DNA of 64,000 bases from Thalassocella blandensis (GCA_902141825.1 CABFPG010000005.1:248001-312000), one strand, 5' to 3'. Shown: positions 29,927 to 39,779, counted from the stretch's first letter. Notes: a model not told the origin generated them from the letters alone. A program made the numbers and translations.

Positions 29927-31921
29927 TTATAGGTATTTAGCTAAGAATTTTTCGATTTCAGTGTAGACTTTTTTCTTATGTTTATAATAAACAAAAGGAT
30001 TGTGGCCTGCATTTTTAAGTGTGACAAACTTCACTTCCTTTTTCATTTTCCGAAGTGACTTTACTAGTGACTTAGACTGAGTGTACGGTACGGTTTCATC
30101 ATTTTCTCCGGCAATTATTAGAACAGGCGTTTTAAATTTGTCGGCATGTAGCGCTGGAGAGTTTTCCTCAAGAAGCTTTTTATCTTTGTTTGGATGTCCA
30201 ATTTGCTTGTGAACGAAATCTATAGTTTCTTGTAGCTCCGCATTTTTTACAAAATGTTTGGCCTGCTCCCGGAGGTCTGTAACGCCGTTAATGCTTATGC
30301 TGCATTTGAAAATGTCTTCGGTTTTGATTGAGCCTATTAGTGCGGCATAACCACCGTAAGATGCTCCGACAATACAAACTTTGTCCTTATTTGCGTAACC
30401 TTTTCGAATAAGGAAGTTCGCTGTATCGACTAAGTCATCCTGCATCTTTAAACCCCATTGTTTGTAACCTAGTTCTTCGAATTTTTTTCCATAGCCTGTT
30501 GAACCCCGAAAATTAGGTTGTGCTACTACGTAACCTCTAGTTGCGATAAACTGAGCAAAATCATCGTAAAATGCAACATCTCGTGCTTGGGGGCCTCCGT
30601 GAGGAAGTATTACTAAAGGGTACGATTGTCCTTCTTCATATCCTGGTGGTAGAAGAAGTAAAGATTCAATCTCTAGATTATCTCTGGTTTTTACTGTCGT
30701 TTTTGCAGGAATAGCAAGTTTGTCTCGGCTTAAATTTAGGTATCTATTCTGAATAAACTGGAGTTTGTTGCTGTCCTTATCGTAAAGGAAGTAAGAGCCG
30801 GGCATATTGCTACCATAGACTAAAACTACAGACTTCTGTTTAAATAAAAGTTCCGGGGCATAGAAATTATAGTTACCTATTTTTTTTGCGGCGGCATCAT
30901 TTATCTTTTGTAATTCAGGGTCAAAATAATGACGTTGAATTAAGTCTTCTTGTGTCCAATAACCAATAAGGTCATTTAAATTATTGGTTAACATCCCTTC
31001 GACGTCTTTATCGCTTAAAGAAACTACTGTATCGTGTTCTTTGGTTTTAGAGTTATACTTTAAAATTTCATTAAAGCCGGACTCTTCATTCTCTTTTATG
31101 TAAAATAAGTTATCTCCTTTACCTCCTAATTTCACTAAGTCGTCAAGTGTAAGACCTTCTTGTTCTTCATTGTCAGGCTTGTCAAAGTCAATAGTGTCAA
31201 ATTTGTCCCATTTTTTTTCTGAAATAAAACTATGAATAACTACTTTATTCGATCTGAAAAAGTAATCGAGACGATATTGCGGGTTGCCTGCGTGATCCAC
31301 TAGAAAGTTATATGTCCATTTACTTCCTCTAGCAATCCTTTGTGATTTTCCTGTGTATATGTCGACTTTGTACAATTGAGTAAAATTACTGCGTAGAGCC
31401 GTTATAAGGACATCTTTGGTGTTCTTCTTGATAATTGTTACATAGCTCAAGTTCACGTTATTTCTTACGCTGTAATCATCATTTAATAATACTACGGGAT
31501 CTTCAAGTTTTTCGTTTAATGAAAAGGTTCTCTGAATTAAAAAGTAGTCATAGATGTTGAAATCTTTTTTTGATTTGATTTCTCGCTCTGCAGTATCTGG
31601 CATTAATGGCATTTCAATATTTACCAGTATTCTATCGTCTGCGGCCCACATGAGAGACTTTGGTCTACGAATTGGGTCGGCATAATAGCCAATGACGGGA
31701 TTGTTCGGCTGGCTTATGTCTCTGACTTCCACGGATCTGATTTTTCCCTGGTTTCTGAGTGTCGCCAAATACTTGCCATTTGGGGAAATACTTACGCTTC
31801 GAAAATCCGGTTCCCTAATAAAATCGGATATTTTGAGAGCAGGATTGGAGAAGGTGTGGGCTGAAACTAAGATAAGAAGTAGAAATATAGTAAAATTGCG
31901 AAAAGCTGCTGTCATTCGCAT
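29927..31921 (-). CDS. S9-family prolyl oligopeptidase, secreted
   Basis: 664 residues with a Sec signal (hydrophobic residues ~9-25). The N-terminal ~390 residues form the beta-propeller gate with I-S-P-N-G-K-Y-L-A. The C-terminal domain has P-H-G-G-P, the Ser nucleophile in G-A-S-Y-G-G-Y-A, the acid in A-G-E-N-D-E-T-V-P and the His in A-G-H-N-P. It cleaves oligopeptides in the periplasm. The gene is visibly richer in A and T (many AAA, TTA, AAT codons) than its neighbours, which may mean recent acquisition. Divergent from nrdR. Confidence 0.92.
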   Translation of the reverse strand: MRMTAAFRNFTIFLLLILVSAHTFSNPALKISDFIREPDFRSVSISPNGKYLATLRNQGKIRSVEVRDISQPNNPVIGYYADPIRRPKSLMWAADDRILVNIEMPLMPDTAEREIKSKKDFNIYDYFLIQRTFSLNEKLEDPVVLLNDDYSVRNNVNLSYVTIIKKNTKDVLITALRSNFTQLYKVDIYTGKSQRIARGSKWTYNFLVDHAGNPQYRLDYFFRSNKVVIHSFISEKKWDKFDTIDFDKPDNEEQEGLTLDDLVKLGGKGDNLFYIKENEESGFNEILKYNSKTKEHDTVVSLSDKDVEGMLTNNLNDLIGYWTQEDLIQRHYFDPELQKINDAAAKKIGNYNFYAPELLFKQKSVVLVYGSNMPGSYFLYDKDSNKLQFIQNRYLNLSRDKLAIPAKTTVKTRDNLEIESLLLLPPGYEEGQSYPLVILPHGGPQARDVAFYDDFAQFIATRGYVVAQPNFRGSTGYGKKFEELGYKQWGLKMQDDLVDTANFLIRKGYANKDKVCIVGASYGGYAALIGSIKTEDIFKCSISINGVTDLREQAKHFVKNAELQETIDFVHKQIGHPNKDKKLLEENSPALHADKFKTPVLIIAGENDETVPYTQSKSLVKSLRKMKKEVKFVTLKNAGHNPFVYYKHKKKVYTEIEKFLAKYL

Positions 31922-32125
31922 ATTGATTATTCCCTGTATTGAGTCGAGTTGAGAGCAATAGTTTACTTCTTGTTATGTTGAGGATGAAAGGCCAATCACA
32001 GGTTAAGATGAATAGGGAAAACAAGTTGGCGCAAAAAGCTTTTAATTTGCCCTTGATAGGCCAGTCTACACGCAATTTATGCTAATATCCCGCCTCTAAT
32101 TTTAACTTCCAGCGAAGGCCGCCTC

Positions 32126-32590
32126 ATGCATTGCCCCTTCTGTGATGAAACTGATACCAAAGTGATTGATTCCCGCCTGGTGGCGGAAGGTAACCAGGTG
32201 CGTCGGCGCCGCGAATGCCAGGCTTGCCGGGAGCGGTTTACCACCTTTGAGGCCGCAGAACTGTTGATGCCACGTATTATCAAACAAGACGGCACGCGTG
32301 AACCTTTTGACGAGGAAAAGTTGCGTAACGGGTTTATGCGAGCGCTGGAAAAACGCCCTGTCAGTGTTGAAAAAATAGAATCAGCAATTACTGCGATAAA
32401 ACACTATCTTCAGGCTATGGGCGAGCGGGAAGTAAAGTCGCTGGTAATTGGCGAGAAGGTTATGCACGAATTGCGCAATCTGGACCAGGTTGCATATGTG
32501 CGGTTTGCTTCGGTCTACCGCAGTTTTCAAGATATCAGTGAATTTCAGGAAGAAATTCAACGCTTACAGAAAACGCCTGAATCTCCCTGA
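32126..32590 (+). CDS. nrdR: Transcriptional repressor NrdR
   Basis: 154 residues. N-terminal zinc ribbon with Cys 3, 6, 31 and 34, followed by an ATP-cone domain (about 46-136). It represses ribonucleotide reductase genes according to dATP/ATP. It heads the riboflavin block, which is the standard gammaproteobacterial arrangement; ribD starts 2 nt after its stop. Confidence 0.97.
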   Translation: MHCPFCDETDTKVIDSRLVAEGNQVRRRRECQACRERFTTFEAAELLMPRIIKQDGTREPFDEEKLRNGFMRALEKRPVSVEKIESAITAIKHYLQAMGEREVKSLVIGEKVMHELRNLDQVAYVRFASVYRSFQDISEFQEEIQRLQKTPESP

Positions 32591-32592
32591 AC

Positions 32593-33675
32593 ATGATGAC
32601 CAATCAAGACCACAATCTAATGTTGCGAGCTTTGCATTTGGCAGGCTTAGGGCTTAATACAACCACACCAAATCCTCGTGTGGGCTGTGTTATTGCGGAT
32701 CAACACGGTCACATTGTTGGTGAAGGTTATCACCAGAAAGCCGGGGAAGGGCATGCGGAGGTGAATGCCCTGGCAGATGCTGGGGAAAAGGCCCGTGGGG
32801 CTACGGCCTACGTCACCCTTGAGCCCTGTTGTCATCATGGCAAAACCGGTCCTTGTACCCAGGCACTGATTAGCGCCGGTATTCAGCGTGTTGTTTATGC
32901 GATGCAAGACCCCAATCCGCAGGTTGCGGGAGAAGGGGTGCGTGCTCTCGAACAAGCCGGTGTGGCAGTGGCAGGACCTCTTGAAGAAGAGGCTGCTTTG
33001 CGCCTGAATGCTGGCTTTGTCAAACGCATGCGAGTGGGATTGCCCTTTGTCAGAGTTAAAACCGCTATGAGTCTGGATGGGCGAACGGCGATGGCCAGTG
33101 GCGAGAGCAAGTGGGTGACAGGTCCCGCCGCAAGAGCCGATGTGCAGCGTCTACGAGCTAGAAGTTGCGCTATTGTGACGGGGGTCGAGTCCGTCATTCT
33201 GGATGATCCTTCTTTGACAGTGCGAATCCGGGAAGGTGATCGTCAGCCATTGCGTGTTATTGTCGATACACGAGGACGTTGTCCTGACACGGCAGAAATC
33301 TTGCGCCAGCCAGGAAAAACGGTGATTGCCTGTGGCGAGCATTTGCAGGTGCCTGACGATGGTCGTACGTATTGGTCATTGCCAGAGAAGCAGGGGCGCG
33401 TGGATCTCTACGCTCTGTTGCGCAAGCTGGCGCAGGAGCAGTGCAATGAAGTTCTGGTGGAGACGGGAGCGACACTTGCCGGAGCATTTGTGGCTTCGGG
33501 CCTGGTGGATGAGCTGGTGGTATATGTCGCGGGGAAACTGATGGGAAGCAGTGCGCGACCGGCATTTACCTTGCCGATCGATAAAATGAGCAGTCTTTTG
33601 CCGTTAAGTATTCGTGATGTACGTGCGGTGGGTGAAGACTGGCGCTTTACCGCGGTCCCAGACCCGGATGCCTGA
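32593..33675 (+). CDS. ribD: Bifunctional riboflavin deaminase/reductase
   Basis: 360 residues. The zinc-dependent deaminase (residues 1-~145) has H-A-E at 54-56 and P-C-C-H-H-G-K-T-G-P-C at 78-88. The reductase (about 150-355) has V-K-T-A-M-S-L-D-G-R-T-A and E-T-G-A-T-L-A-G-A-F. It deaminates and reduces the pyrimidine intermediate that starts from the GTP cyclohydrolase II product. Confidence 0.96.
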   Translation: MMTNQDHNLMLRALHLAGLGLNTTTPNPRVGCVIADQHGHIVGEGYHQKAGEGHAEVNALADAGEKARGATAYVTLEPCCHHGKTGPCTQALISAGIQRVVYAMQDPNPQVAGEGVRALEQAGVAVAGPLEEEAALRLNAGFVKRMRVGLPFVRVKTAMSLDGRTAMASGESKWVTGPAARADVQRLRARSCAIVTGVESVILDDPSLTVRIREGDRQPLRVIVDTRGRCPDTAEILRQPGKTVIACGEHLQVPDDGRTYWSLPEKQGRVDLYALLRKLAQEQCNEVLVETGATLAGAFVASGLVDELVVYVAGKLMGSSARPAFTLPIDKMSSLLPLSIRDVRAVGEDWRFTAVPDPDA

Positions 33676-33786
33676 GGCTCAGGCAGTCGTGATTTTTTCG
33701 CGGCCAGTGTTTTACACGAGCAGCAATTTTCAATATCAGTTGTTTTCCAAGACCAGATTAGGGCTTGAGCAAAGACCATTGATTAA

Positions 33787-33814
33787 ATTGAGTTTGTAAT
33801 ATTGAGTTTGTAAT
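33787..33814. repeat. Exact 14-nt tandem duplication upstream of ribE
   Basis: attgagtttgtaat occurs at 33787-33800 and again at 33801-33814, ending 16 nt before the ribE start. Its position could affect the ribE leader. Confidence 0.85.
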
Positions 33815-33829
33815 AGAGATAGGCGAAAA

Positions 33830-34495
33830 GTGTTTACCGGAATTATTGAAGCTTTAGGTAAAGTGGTCGCAATCGAACCTCGCGGTGGCGATGTTCGTTT
33901 AACGGTCACATCATCTCAGATGCAATGGCAGGATGTTGCCCTGGGGGATTCGATCGCTACCAATGGGGTGTGTCTGACCGCTGTTGAGTTGCCGGGTAAT
34001 GGGTTTGTAGCCGATGTTTCTGTTGAAACATTGAAAATGACAACGCTGGCGCAGTGGAAAAAAGGCCAGGCGGTAAATCTGGAAAAGGCCTTAACGCCCA
34101 GCTCCCGCCTCGGCGGCCATATTGTCAGTGGACACGTGGACGGTATCGGAGAGGTGATCGCGAGAGAGCCGGCTGCGCGTTCAGAAAAATTTACGCTTAA
34201 GGCGCCTAAAGCTTTGGCCAGGTATATCGCACACAAAGGTTCAATCACCGTTGACGGAACAAGCCTGACTGTCAACGAAGTGAATGGTGATGAGTTTTCA
34301 TTGAATATTGTGCCGCACACCTTGCAGCATACGATCATGGAAAGTTACCAGGCTGGCAGCATCGTAAACCTGGAGGTCGATGTCATCGCTCGTTATTTGG
34401 AGCGCTTACTTCAAGGCGATAAGGCTGCAGAAAAAACCGCTGGTTCGATGAGCGATATCAGTACCACATTTTTGGCCGAAAATGGATACCTCTAA
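33830..34495 (+). CDS. ribE: Riboflavin synthase alpha subunit
   Basis: 221 residues from GTG. Begins M-F-T-G-I-I-E-A, the family hallmark. Two lumazine-binding repeats: the first contains N-G-V-C-L-T-A, the second D-G-T-S-L-T-V-N. It dismutates two dimethylribityllumazines to riboflavin. About 150 nt separate it from ribD. Confidence 0.96.
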   Translation: MFTGIIEALGKVVAIEPRGGDVRLTVTSSQMQWQDVALGDSIATNGVCLTAVELPGNGFVADVSVETLKMTTLAQWKKGQAVNLEKALTPSSRLGGHIVSGHVDGIGEVIAREPAARSEKFTLKAPKALARYIAHKGSITVDGTSLTVNEVNGDEFSLNIVPHTLQHTIMESYQAGSIVNLEVDVIARYLERLLQGDKAAEKTAGSMSDISTTFLAENGYL

Positions 34496-34536
34496 TCCAT
34501 CGCGCCTAAACTAACAAGAGAGTGACGGAAAAATCT

Positions 34537-35646
34537 ATGGAGCTAAATTCAATAGAAGAAATTATTGATGATATTCGCCAGGGTCGAATGGTCATTCTGG
34601 TGGATGATGAAGACCGTGAAAACGAAGGTGATCTGGTGATTGCTGCGCAGCAGGTAAGAGCGGATGACATTAACTTCATGGCCAAGTACGCACGTGGGCT
34701 GATTTGTTTAACCTTATCCCCCGATCGTTGCCGGCAGCTCGATTTACCGTTGATGGTAAAAGAAAATCGAGCCGCACACTCTACCAACTTCACCGTATCT
34801 ATCGAAGCGGCTGAAGGCGTCACAACGGGCATATCAGCCGCCGATCGAGCGCGAACTGTCAGGGCCGCTGTTGCACCGGACGCAAAGCCTCAGGATCTAG
34901 TGCAGCCAGGGCATATTTTTCCATTGATGTCTCAATTGGGGGGTGTTCTGAGTCGAGCAGGGCACACCGAAGCAGGTTGTGATTTAGCACGTTTGGCTGG
35001 TTATGATCCTTCGTCGGTAATTTGTGAAATTATGAACGAAGATGGCTCCATGGCCCGACGACCGGAACTGGAAGAGTTTGCGAAAACACACAATTTAAAA
35101 ATTGGTACTATCGCGGATTTGATTCACTATCGCACTTTAAACGAACGCACTATTTTGTGTATTAATGAGCGAAAGGTCATGACCAGTCACGGTGAGTTTA
35201 TTTTGAAAACTTATCAGAATACCTCAAACCAGGAATTGCATTTTGCCCTGGTCAAAGGCGAAGTGAGTAATGACGAGCCAGTGCTGGTGCGAGTCCACGT
35301 CGGCAGCACCGCGCGCGATGTGTTAAGTATTCAGCGGCCCGAACAGGAGGCGCCCTCCTGGAACTTTCAGGCAGCTTTGAAAAAAGTTGCAGATGAAGGC
35401 TGCGGGGTTGTGGTATTGATTTGTCATAACGAAACCACTCAAGAAATTGAAGAGAGTATCGACTGGCTGCTCTCCGGAAAACACTCACGGCCAAAACAGG
35501 ATGTTGTGTATAAGCAGATTGGAGCTGGAGCACAAATCCTACGTGATTTGGGCGTAACAAAAATGCGCTTACTGAGCGCGCCATTTAAATTCAGCGGTAT
35601 GTCGGGCTTCGAACTGGAAGTTACGGAATACATTAAAACACAGTAA
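34537..35646 (+). CDS. ribB: DHBP synthase with degenerate GTP-cyclohydrolase-II-like domain (RibBX type)
   Basis: 369 residues from the ATG at 34537. A GTG at 34522 is possible, but its upstream AGAG is too close to act as a ribosome site. Residues 1-~205 are a full 3,4-dihydroxy-2-butanone-4-phosphate synthase: D-D-E-D-R-E-N-E-G-D at 23-32 and G-H-T-E-A-G-C-D. The C-terminal ~165 residues align with GTP cyclohydrolase II, but its zinc site C-x(10)-C-x-C is absent; the matching place reads H-V-G-S-T-A-R-D-V-L. So this half should not open GTP. A functional ribA is encoded at 39038. This is the known RibBX variant. Confidence 0.93.
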   Translation: MELNSIEEIIDDIRQGRMVILVDDEDRENEGDLVIAAQQVRADDINFMAKYARGLICLTLSPDRCRQLDLPLMVKENRAAHSTNFTVSIEAAEGVTTGISAADRARTVRAAVAPDAKPQDLVQPGHIFPLMSQLGGVLSRAGHTEAGCDLARLAGYDPSSVICEIMNEDGSMARRPELEEFAKTHNLKIGTIADLIHYRTLNERTILCINERKVMTSHGEFILKTYQNTSNQELHFALVKGEVSNDEPVLVRVHVGSTARDVLSIQRPEQEAPSWNFQAALKKVADEGCGVVVLICHNETTQEIEESIDWLLSGKHSRPKQDVVYKQIGAGAQILRDLGVTKMRLLSAPFKFSGMSGFELEVTEYIKTQ

Positions 35647-35729
35647 TAATAGATTCATTGAATCGAGCGTGTTTTCGGTTTATCGCAGTGATGCCGAAAA
35701 ACAAATTTTCGAAAGTTTGGGAATAAAAT

Positions 35730-36197
35730 ATGAGCATTAAAGTCATTGAAGGTGATTTCAAAAAAGTTAGCGGTAAATACGCACTGTTGGTCAGTCGTTG
35801 GAACAGTTTTGTGGTTGAGCATTTGAAAGAAGGTGCGTTAGACACTTTACGTCGTCAAGGCGTAAAAGATGAAGATATTGAAATTGTATATGCACCAGGC
35901 GCCTTTGAGTTTCCGTTGGCCGCGCAGAAAATGGCTGAAACAAAAAAGTATGATGCGATTATTGCTCTCGGCGCCGTTATTCGTGGAGGAACACCGCACT
36001 TTGATTATGTGGCCGGCGAGTGTACTAAAGGTCTTGCGCAAGTCAGCTTAAATATGGGGCTGCCCATCACTTTCGGTGTATTAACTGTAGACAGTATTGA
36101 GCAGGCAATAGAACGGTCAGGTACAAAAGCGGGTAATAAAGGGGCAGAAGCAGCCCACACGGCACTAGAAATGGTGTCGTTAATAAGCAATATTTAA
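35730..36197 (+). CDS. ribH: 6,7-dimethyl-8-ribityllumazine synthase
   Basis: 155 residues. Substrate-binding segments S-R-W-N-S-F, P-G-A-F-E-F-P and [13 protein letters not shown] are intact, with the catalytic His in T-P-H-F. It condenses the RibD product with the RibB product. The active-site W-N-S-F-V matches the family W-N-x-F-[IV]. Confidence 0.97.
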   Translation: MSIKVIEGDFKKVSGKYALLVSRWNSFVVEHLKEGALDTLRRQGVKDEDIEIVYAPGAFEFPLAAQKMAETKKYDAIIALGAVIRGGTPHFDYVAGECTKGLAQVSLNMGLPITFGVLTVDSIEQAIERSGTKAGNKGAEAAHTALEMVSLISNI

Positions 36198-36218
36198 AAA
36201 TAGATCGAGAATATATAG

Positions 36219-36677
36219 ATGAAAGTAACTGCAGCTACTCGCAGTCGAGCGCGTCATTATGCCATGCAGGCAATTTATCAATGGCAAATGACCGGCAATA
36301 CACTCAATGTAATTGAGTCCGAATTTCATAGTGACAATGACATGTCCAAGGTGGATGTTGAATATTTTCATGAGTTGTTCCATGGCGTTGCGGCACAAAA
36401 ATCTGAACTGGATGATATGTTCAAGCCCTACCTAAAAACTGTGTCTCTGGAAAAATTAGATCCCGTGACACTCGCATTATTGCGAATGGCAAGCTATGAA
36501 TTTATTAAGCGCATTGATGTGCCCTATCGCGTTGTCATTAATGAATCCGTAAACCTGGCAAAAAAATTCGGTGCGGAAGACAGCCATAAATATATTAATG
36601 GTGTATTGGATCAGGTGGCCGCAAAGGCGCGCACCGCAGAGGTCAATGAGTTTAAAGCAAATAAGAAATCTCAATAG
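36219..36677 (+). CDS. nusB: Transcription antitermination factor NusB
   Basis: 152 residues, all-helical. N-terminal S-R-A-R-H-Y-A-M-Q-A-I-Y-Q-W and C-terminal P-Y-R-V-V-I-N-E-S-V-N-L-A-K-K-F-G-A-E-D-S-H-K-Y-I-N-G. It binds boxA RNA with S10 during rRNA transcription. It lies 21 nt after ribH in the conserved block. Confidence 0.96.
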   Translation: MKVTAATRSRARHYAMQAIYQWQMTGNTLNVIESEFHSDNDMSKVDVEYFHELFHGVAAQKSELDDMFKPYLKTVSLEKLDPVTLALLRMASYEFIKRIDVPYRVVINESVNLAKKFGAEDSHKYINGVLDQVAAKARTAEVNEFKANKKSQ

Positions 36678-36742
36678 GTAGCAAATTAAGCTTCGGTTGT
36701 AATTTGTAAGTAAAGCAAGCGCAGAAATTGCGAGGCGTCTAA

Positions 36743-37729
36743 GTGAATGAATTTGAACTGATCAAACGCTACTTTACGCGTGACGTCGAGTCTGATGATG
36801 ACAGCGAATCAACAGACCATAACGACACGGTGGCGATTGGTGTTGGTGATGATTGTGCAGTATTGAATGTTCCGGTGGATCACCAATTGGTGGTATCAAT
36901 TGATACATTAATTGCCGGTGTGCATTTTCCTAAACAATCCGAGGCGTATGCCGTTGCACAGCGCGCATTCAGTGTTTGTGTGAGTGATCTTGCAGCCATG
37001 GGGGCTGAGCCTTTATGGTTTACGCTAGCATTAACATTACCCAATACTAATGAAACCTGGTTGGAAAAATTCAGTATGGGCTTGTTTGATATTGCGGACG
37101 AATACAACTGTATTCTCGTGGGAGGGAATACCACGCGTGGCCCGTTATCTATCTCCATTCAAGTGCACGGTGCTGTTCCATCGGGACAAGCTATTACACG
37201 CAGTGGTGCAAAGGTGGGGGATTTGGTTTATGTCTCCGGACCACTTGGTGATGGCGCGGCAGCATTAGCAATGCTGGATAAGCGTGTTAAGTTTAATGAC
37301 GAGGCAAATGAATATTTTTATTCTCGTTTTTTCTGGCCGGAAGCCAAAATTGATCTGGGGTTAAAGCTTCGTGAAATTGCTACTTCGGCGATCGACATAT
37401 CGGATGGTTTCCTGGCGGATCTGAATCACATCTGTACTGCTAGCAAAGTGGCCGCTGAAATATGTGTGGAGAAGCTGCCGCACTCTCAGCATCGAATTGA
37501 CCAGGCCATGTTTGTGAAAGATGACAGTCTTGGTATTAAATGGCAGCAATGGATATTAAGCGGCGGAGATGATTATCAACTTTGCTTTACTGCGCCTGCA
37601 GAAGCGAATGTGGAGGCTTTGGACCAGCACATCCGATGCATTGGCAAAATTGTTGAAGGGCAGGGGGTGTTGTGTACCCTGGACGGGAAGGAAGTTGCAT
37701 TAAGCCGGTTGGGGTACCAGCACTTTTAG
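36743..37729 (+). CDS. thiL: Thiamine-monophosphate kinase
   Basis: 328 residues from GTG with gcgagg upstream. PurM-like ATP-binding fold: G-V-G-D-D-C-A-V-L, S-I-D-T-L-I-A-G-V-H-F, L-A-A-M-G-A-E-P, G-G-N-T-T-R-G-P, I-D-I-S-D-G-F-L-A-D-L. It phosphorylates ThMP, the product of the ThiDE fusion at 13405-14937, to thiamine pyrophosphate. Operon with nusB and pgpA. Confidence 0.96.
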   Translation: MNEFELIKRYFTRDVESDDDSESTDHNDTVAIGVGDDCAVLNVPVDHQLVVSIDTLIAGVHFPKQSEAYAVAQRAFSVCVSDLAAMGAEPLWFTLALTLPNTNETWLEKFSMGLFDIADEYNCILVGGNTTRGPLSISIQVHGAVPSGQAITRSGAKVGDLVYVSGPLGDGAAALAMLDKRVKFNDEANEYFYSRFFWPEAKIDLGLKLREIATSAIDISDGFLADLNHICTASKVAAEICVEKLPHSQHRIDQAMFVKDDSLGIKWQQWILSGGDDYQLCFTAPAEANVEALDQHIRCIGKIVEGQGVLCTLDGKEVALSRLGYQHF

Positions 37730-37804
37730 TTGGGCTTAGGTTTTCCGGTTTTCACAATGAATACGCACATATACGCACATATAAATAATGATTGAAGACT
37801 GATT

Positions 37805-38302
37805 TTGAAATTAAACAAAGTTGAACAGCCGCAGAAAGTGTTTACGGACCCCACCAATTTCTTGGCCTTTGGTTTGGGCTCGGGCTTGTCTCCTGTCATG
37901 CCTGGAACCGTGGGCACGCTGGCAGCAGTGCCCTTGTACCTGTTGATGGTTACAACACTTCCCTGGTGGCTGTACGCCTTGCTTACGTTGATCGGAGCAA
38001 TTGTAGGTATTTATCTCTGTGGTAAAGCCGCTGATAATTTTAATGTCCATGATCATCCGGGAATCGTCTGGGATGAATTTGTCGGATTCTGGATCACCAT
38101 GTTTTTGGTACCGTTTTCCTGGTCGTGGATGATAGTAGGGTTCGTCATTTTCAGAGTGTTTGACATGGTAAAGCCCTGGCCAATTTCATTGGCGGACAAA
38201 AAGGTCCATGGTGGATTTGGCATAATGTTTGACGATATTCTTGCAGGTATAGCCGCATGTGGAACTATGCATATATTGATGATGTTCGTGTCCGGATTTT
38301 AA
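37805..38302 (+). CDS. pgpA: Phosphatidylglycerophosphatase A
   Basis: 165 residues from TTG; no nearby ATG fits the conserved N-terminus F-L-A-F-G-L-G-S-G-L-S-P-V-M-P-G-T-V-G-T. Several hydrophobic helices. V-W-D-E-F-V-G-F-W and F-R-V-F-D-M-V-K-P-W-P-I are PgpA signatures. It dephosphorylates PGP to phosphatidylglycerol at the inner membrane. The next gene overlaps its 3' end by 46 nt. Just upstream is a 10-nt direct repeat (atacgcacat, 37760-37779). Confidence 0.93.
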   Translation: MKLNKVEQPQKVFTDPTNFLAFGLGSGLSPVMPGTVGTLAAVPLYLLMVTTLPWWLYALLTLIGAIVGIYLCGKAADNFNVHDHPGIVWDEFVGFWITMFLVPFSWSWMIVGFVIFRVFDMVKPWPISLADKKVHGGFGIMFDDILAGIAACGTMHILMMFVSGF

Positions 38303-38925
38303 CTAGCATTTTGTTGTGGGCAATAGCCAGCCCAACGCTTGCGCAGTACGATATCCAAGTGCATGCGCTATTTAAAAATACAGCGGTGATCTCCTTCAAT
38401 GGACAGCAGCGTATGCTAAAAGCGGGTAAAACATCTCCGGAAGGCATCACCCTGATAAGCGCGAATACTCAGGAAGCGGTCATAGAGTATGAAGGAAATC
38501 AACATACTCTGAGTTTATCGCGGCGAGTAGGTGGTAAATTCGCGAAAGCGGATACTGCAGAAGTGCGCGTTCCAAGAGGGCGTGGCAATCATTATATCGC
38601 CAGTGGCAAAATAAATGGCTATAGCACAAATTTTATCGTGGACACAGGCGCGACGACAGTCACGATGAATGCCGCAATGGCACAGCAGCTTCGAGTCGAC
38701 TATAGCGACGGGCGTCCGGTAAGTGTTGGTACCGCCAATGGAACCGCGCGTGGCTATCGTGTGACATTGCGTAGCGTTTCGGTAGGTACAGTGAAAGTTA
38801 ACAATGTTGAAGCGATAGTATTAACTGGAGACAGTCCTCCAGAGGTTTTGTTAGGTAATTCCTATCTGAGCCGGGTGGAGATGAAAGTAGAGAACGAATT
38901 GCTAGTGCTAAAAGCCAAGCTTTAA
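38257..38925 (+). CDS. Retropepsin-like aspartic protease, exported
   Basis: 222 residues. Signal-like segment at ~13-29, then a short SH3-like region and a single-chain retroviral-type protease domain (TIGR02281-like clan AA). The active-site triad is D-T-G-A at residues 129-132, preceded by I-V, and the conserved L-L-G-N-S-Y-L-S lies near 195-202. Such proteins are thought to act as periplasmic dimeric proteases. The ATG at 38257 lies inside pgpA, giving a 46-nt overlap; no later ATG precedes the signal. A second, larger member is at 59653-60978. Confidence 0.82.
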   Translation: MWNYAYIDDVRVRILTSILLWAIASPTLAQYDIQVHALFKNTAVISFNGQQRMLKAGKTSPEGITLISANTQEAVIEYEGNQHTLSLSRRVGGKFAKADTAEVRVPRGRGNHYIASGKINGYSTNFIVDTGATTVTMNAAMAQQLRVDYSDGRPVSVGTANGTARGYRVTLRSVSVGTVKVNNVEAIVLTGDSPPEVLLGNSYLSRVEMKVENELLVLKAKL

Positions 38926-39037
38926 TGAAAGCATGCTTTGGTTTGAAGCGTTTCAATAAATCAGCGTATTTATGGCATTATTGAAAAAGCTTTGGCAGTT
39001 ATTGATATGCGTTTAAGAGAGTTTTGAGGAAGTATAC

Positions 39038-39634
39038 GTGACGGTAAAATACGTCGAATCGTCCAAGTTGCCAACCCCGATGGGGATGTTTGAAATGCAT
39101 GGCTTTGTGGATGAAGAAACAGATAAAGAACATATTATTTTATCCATGGGTGATCTAAATACCGACGAGCCCGTGTTAATTCGCATCCATTCTGAATGTT
39201 TAACGGGGGATGCACTGTTTAGTATGCGTTGTGATTGTGGTGCACAGCTACAAGCGGCTATGCATAAAATTGCCATAGAGGGGCGAGGGGCAATATTTTA
39301 TTTGCGTCAGGAAGGCCGTGGTATTGGTTTAATCAATAAAATCCGCGCGTACCATTTACAGGATAAAGGTGCCGATACCGTTGAAGCCAATGAGCAATTG
39401 GGTTTTGGTGCGGATATGCGTGATTATTCCATGCTGAAAGCGATGTTTGAAAAAGTTGGTATTAAGAAAGTAAAACTCATGACCAACAATCCGCGCAAAA
39501 TAAAGGCCTTAGAGGATTTGGGTATCGGAATTTCCGAACGTATGCCACACGAAACAGGTAGAAATCCTCACAATGTGAAATATTTAGAAACCAAAAAAGG
39601 AAAGTTGGGGCATATGTTTGGTGAGGAAGATTAA
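39038..39634 (+). CDS. ribA: GTP cyclohydrolase II
   Basis: 198 residues from GTG with tgagga 7 nt upstream. Zinc ligands Cys 54, 65 and 67 (C-x(10)-C-x-C, ending R-C-D-C-G) and the catalytic R-Q-E-G-R-G-I-G-L are intact. It opens GTP to start riboflavin synthesis, and it complements the RibBX protein, whose second domain lacks these residues. Confidence 0.97.
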   Translation: MTVKYVESSKLPTPMGMFEMHGFVDEETDKEHIILSMGDLNTDEPVLIRIHSECLTGDALFSMRCDCGAQLQAAMHKIAIEGRGAIFYLRQEGRGIGLINKIRAYHLQDKGADTVEANEQLGFGADMRDYSMLKAMFEKVGIKKVKLMTNNPRKIKALEDLGIGISERMPHETGRNPHNVKYLETKKGKLGHMFGEED

Positions 39635-39740
39635 GACTTCTTTGTTTGCGGGTACAGGCGCTGTGATAATTTAGCGCGTTGCTAGTACTGTTCCAGATTT
39701 GTTGACTAACGTTATTTTTACCTCATAAGATTTTAATTAG

Positions 39741-39779
39741 CCCAGCAATAACAATGTTACTTGTTATTGCTGGGTTTTT
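39741..39779 (+). terminator. Intrinsic terminator of ribA
   Basis: A 13-bp stem, CCCAGCAATAACA (39741-39753) with TGTTATTGCTGGG (39762-39774), then five Ts. About 106 nt past the ribA stop. Confidence 0.9.

Noticed and set aside
32055-32095. Candidate sigma-70 promoter for nrdR (TTGATA with AT-rich downstream box)
   Set aside because: Spacing to any credible -10 hexamer is 19 nt or more, or the hexamer match is poor.
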